5,840 nucleotides of DNA, from NCBI RefSeq assembly GCF_015207245.1, contig NZ_JADEXF010000271.1, forward strand, positions 1-5,840, in the 5' to 3' direction. Positions 5,216-5,840 of the stretch are shown here, piece after piece. A program made the translations under genes and the position numbers. Every line of letters begins with the position of its first letter. The stretch's first letter is position 1. This DNA is from Nostoc cf. edaphicum LEGE 07299. Its GTDB lineage: Bacteria; Cyanobacteriota; Cyanobacteriia; Cyanobacteriales; Nostocaceae. The notes beneath the pieces were generated by a model. The model did not search any database, had not been told where the DNA came from, and saw nothing but the letters and a program-made list of their open reading frames with translations.

Positions 5216-5495
5216 TAACTGTAGTTTTGGCATCATTGTTTTAACGAGCATTTAAGCAATTGGTACGACGACAGCCAGAATTACAAGAGCGGATTGGAGA
5301 GCGGTTAGCACTACTAACCGTCGATCCATTTGATCCATTGTTCAGACTCATAAACTTAAAGGCAAACTGTCTGGAGCTTGGGCGTGTTCAGTGGACTATG
5401 ATTGTCGCATTGTCTTTAACTTCGTGCAAAATATAGAATCTGGGGAAGAAGAAATTTTGCTAATTGATATCGGCACTAATGATGAAGTGTACTGA
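5212..5495 (+). pseudogene. RelE/StbE (YafQ-like) toxin, disrupted by a stop and a frameshift
   Basis: The frame starts with GTG overlapping the antitoxin stop and reads ITVVLASLF, then TAA at 5242-5244, where a Lys (AAA to TAA, one change) would fit SFKRAFK-type toxins. It continues RAFKQLVRRQPELQERIGER and DPFDPL. At about 5341 one base appears missing. In the next frame the protein resumes as QTHKLKGKLSGAWACSVDYD (5343-5402), CRIVFNFVQ and EEILLIDIGTNDEVY, ending at TGA 5493-5495. The LKG-LSG-W-SVDYD-RIVF and I-IGTNDEVY elements are typical of cyanobacterial mRNA-interferase toxins of this superfamily. The repaired length would be about 94 residues, normal for the family. With two lesions it is almost certainly inactive, unless both are sequencing errors. 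Confidence 0.85.
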
Positions 5496-5558
5496 ATAAT
5501 AGGTGCTGTTTTAGTATTTTCCTACTGACTAATTTTGGATTTAGGATTGAATAATTCA

Positions 5559-5840
5559 ATGACTGCAATCACTGGCAAACATTTAAGGCTTGAGGAATAT
5601 TTGAATTATGATGATGGCACGGATAACCAGTATGAACTGGTGGCAGGTGAGTTAGTTGCCATGCCACCCGAAAGCCCAAAAAATGTCCAGATATCTCTAT
5701 TTTTGCTGGTAAATTTCCTCAAGTTTGTTCCAGTTAATCGGTTAAGTAACAAAGTTGAAATTGTTGTTGCTGGTTCTCGTGCGACAACTCGCATTCCTGA
5801 CTTAGTTGTGCTGACGGATGAACTTGCAACAGCCTTAGAA
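5559..5840 (+). CDS. Uma2-family (DUF820) putative endonuclease, 5' part
   Basis: The first 94 residues are present; the gene runs out of the window. YELVAGELVAMPPES (25-39) and TRIPDLVVLTDE (77-88) are hallmark segments of Uma2/DUF820, a restriction-endonuclease-like (PD-(D/E)xK) fold family greatly expanded in cyanobacteria. Asp81 in the RIPD motif is the likely first catalytic acidic residue; the later E-x-K part lies beyond the end. Full-length members are about 180-200 residues. The ATG at 5559 is preceded by AGGA (5543-5546), 12 bases away, and the N-terminal LRLEEYLNYDDGTDNQYELV matches the normal family beginning. The biological role of the family is not established; association with mobile DNA is often suggested. 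It is 63 bp downstream of the broken toxin on the same strand. Confidence 0.88.
   Translation, partial: MTAITGKHLRLEEYLNYDDGTDNQYELVAGELVAMPPESPKNVQISLFLLVNFLKFVPVNRLSNKVEIVVAGSRATTRIPDLVVLTDELATALE

Noticed and set aside
5606..5794. Minus-strand frame inside the Uma2 gene
   Set aside because: Shadow of a clearly recognised Uma2 coding sequence.

Overview
The window looks like chromosomal DNA from a filamentous (Nostocales-type) cyanobacterium. Four perfect HIP1 octamers (GCGATCGC) lie inside genes. The protein sequences have a cyanobacterial character. The spacers are full of 7-bp short tandem repeats and of a small dispersed palindromic repeat of the kind common in these genomes. Genus is an inference from style; no search was run.

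Layout. Positions 43-3493 carry three minus-strand genes, each with its own spacer: ribF (FMN/FAD synthesis), a PhnP/RNase Z-like metallo-beta-lactamase-fold hydrolase, and surE (5'/3'-nucleotidase). Positions 3494-3961 form a divergent, repeat-rich intergenic region. From 3962 the plus strand carries pheS (Phe-tRNA synthetase alpha subunit). It is followed closely by a small toxin-antitoxin-type locus, with an intact antitoxin-like gene and a RelE-family toxin broken by a stop and a frameshift. The start of a Uma2-family (DUF820) nuclease-like gene is cut by the window end.

Function. ribF, surE and pheS are ordinary housekeeping genes and do not form a pathway. The accessory part is 5000-5840: a decayed TA pair plus Uma2, a typical mobile or multicopy cargo of cyanobacterial genomes. 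No new multi-gene defence or biosynthetic system is visible.

The most unusual signal is non-coding. At least six arrays of 7-bp repeats occur, five of them related to TGACYAA. One array runs into the pheS start codon and one into the surE start region, in the sense direction of each gene. This makes overlapping stop/start (TAATG) arrangements and tiny upstream ORFs where a Shine-Dalgarno would be expected. Between the two arrays on the surE side sits a ~110-bp dispersed repeat that appears to interrupt one array. A second, related palindromic element lies between ribF and the hydrolase gene.
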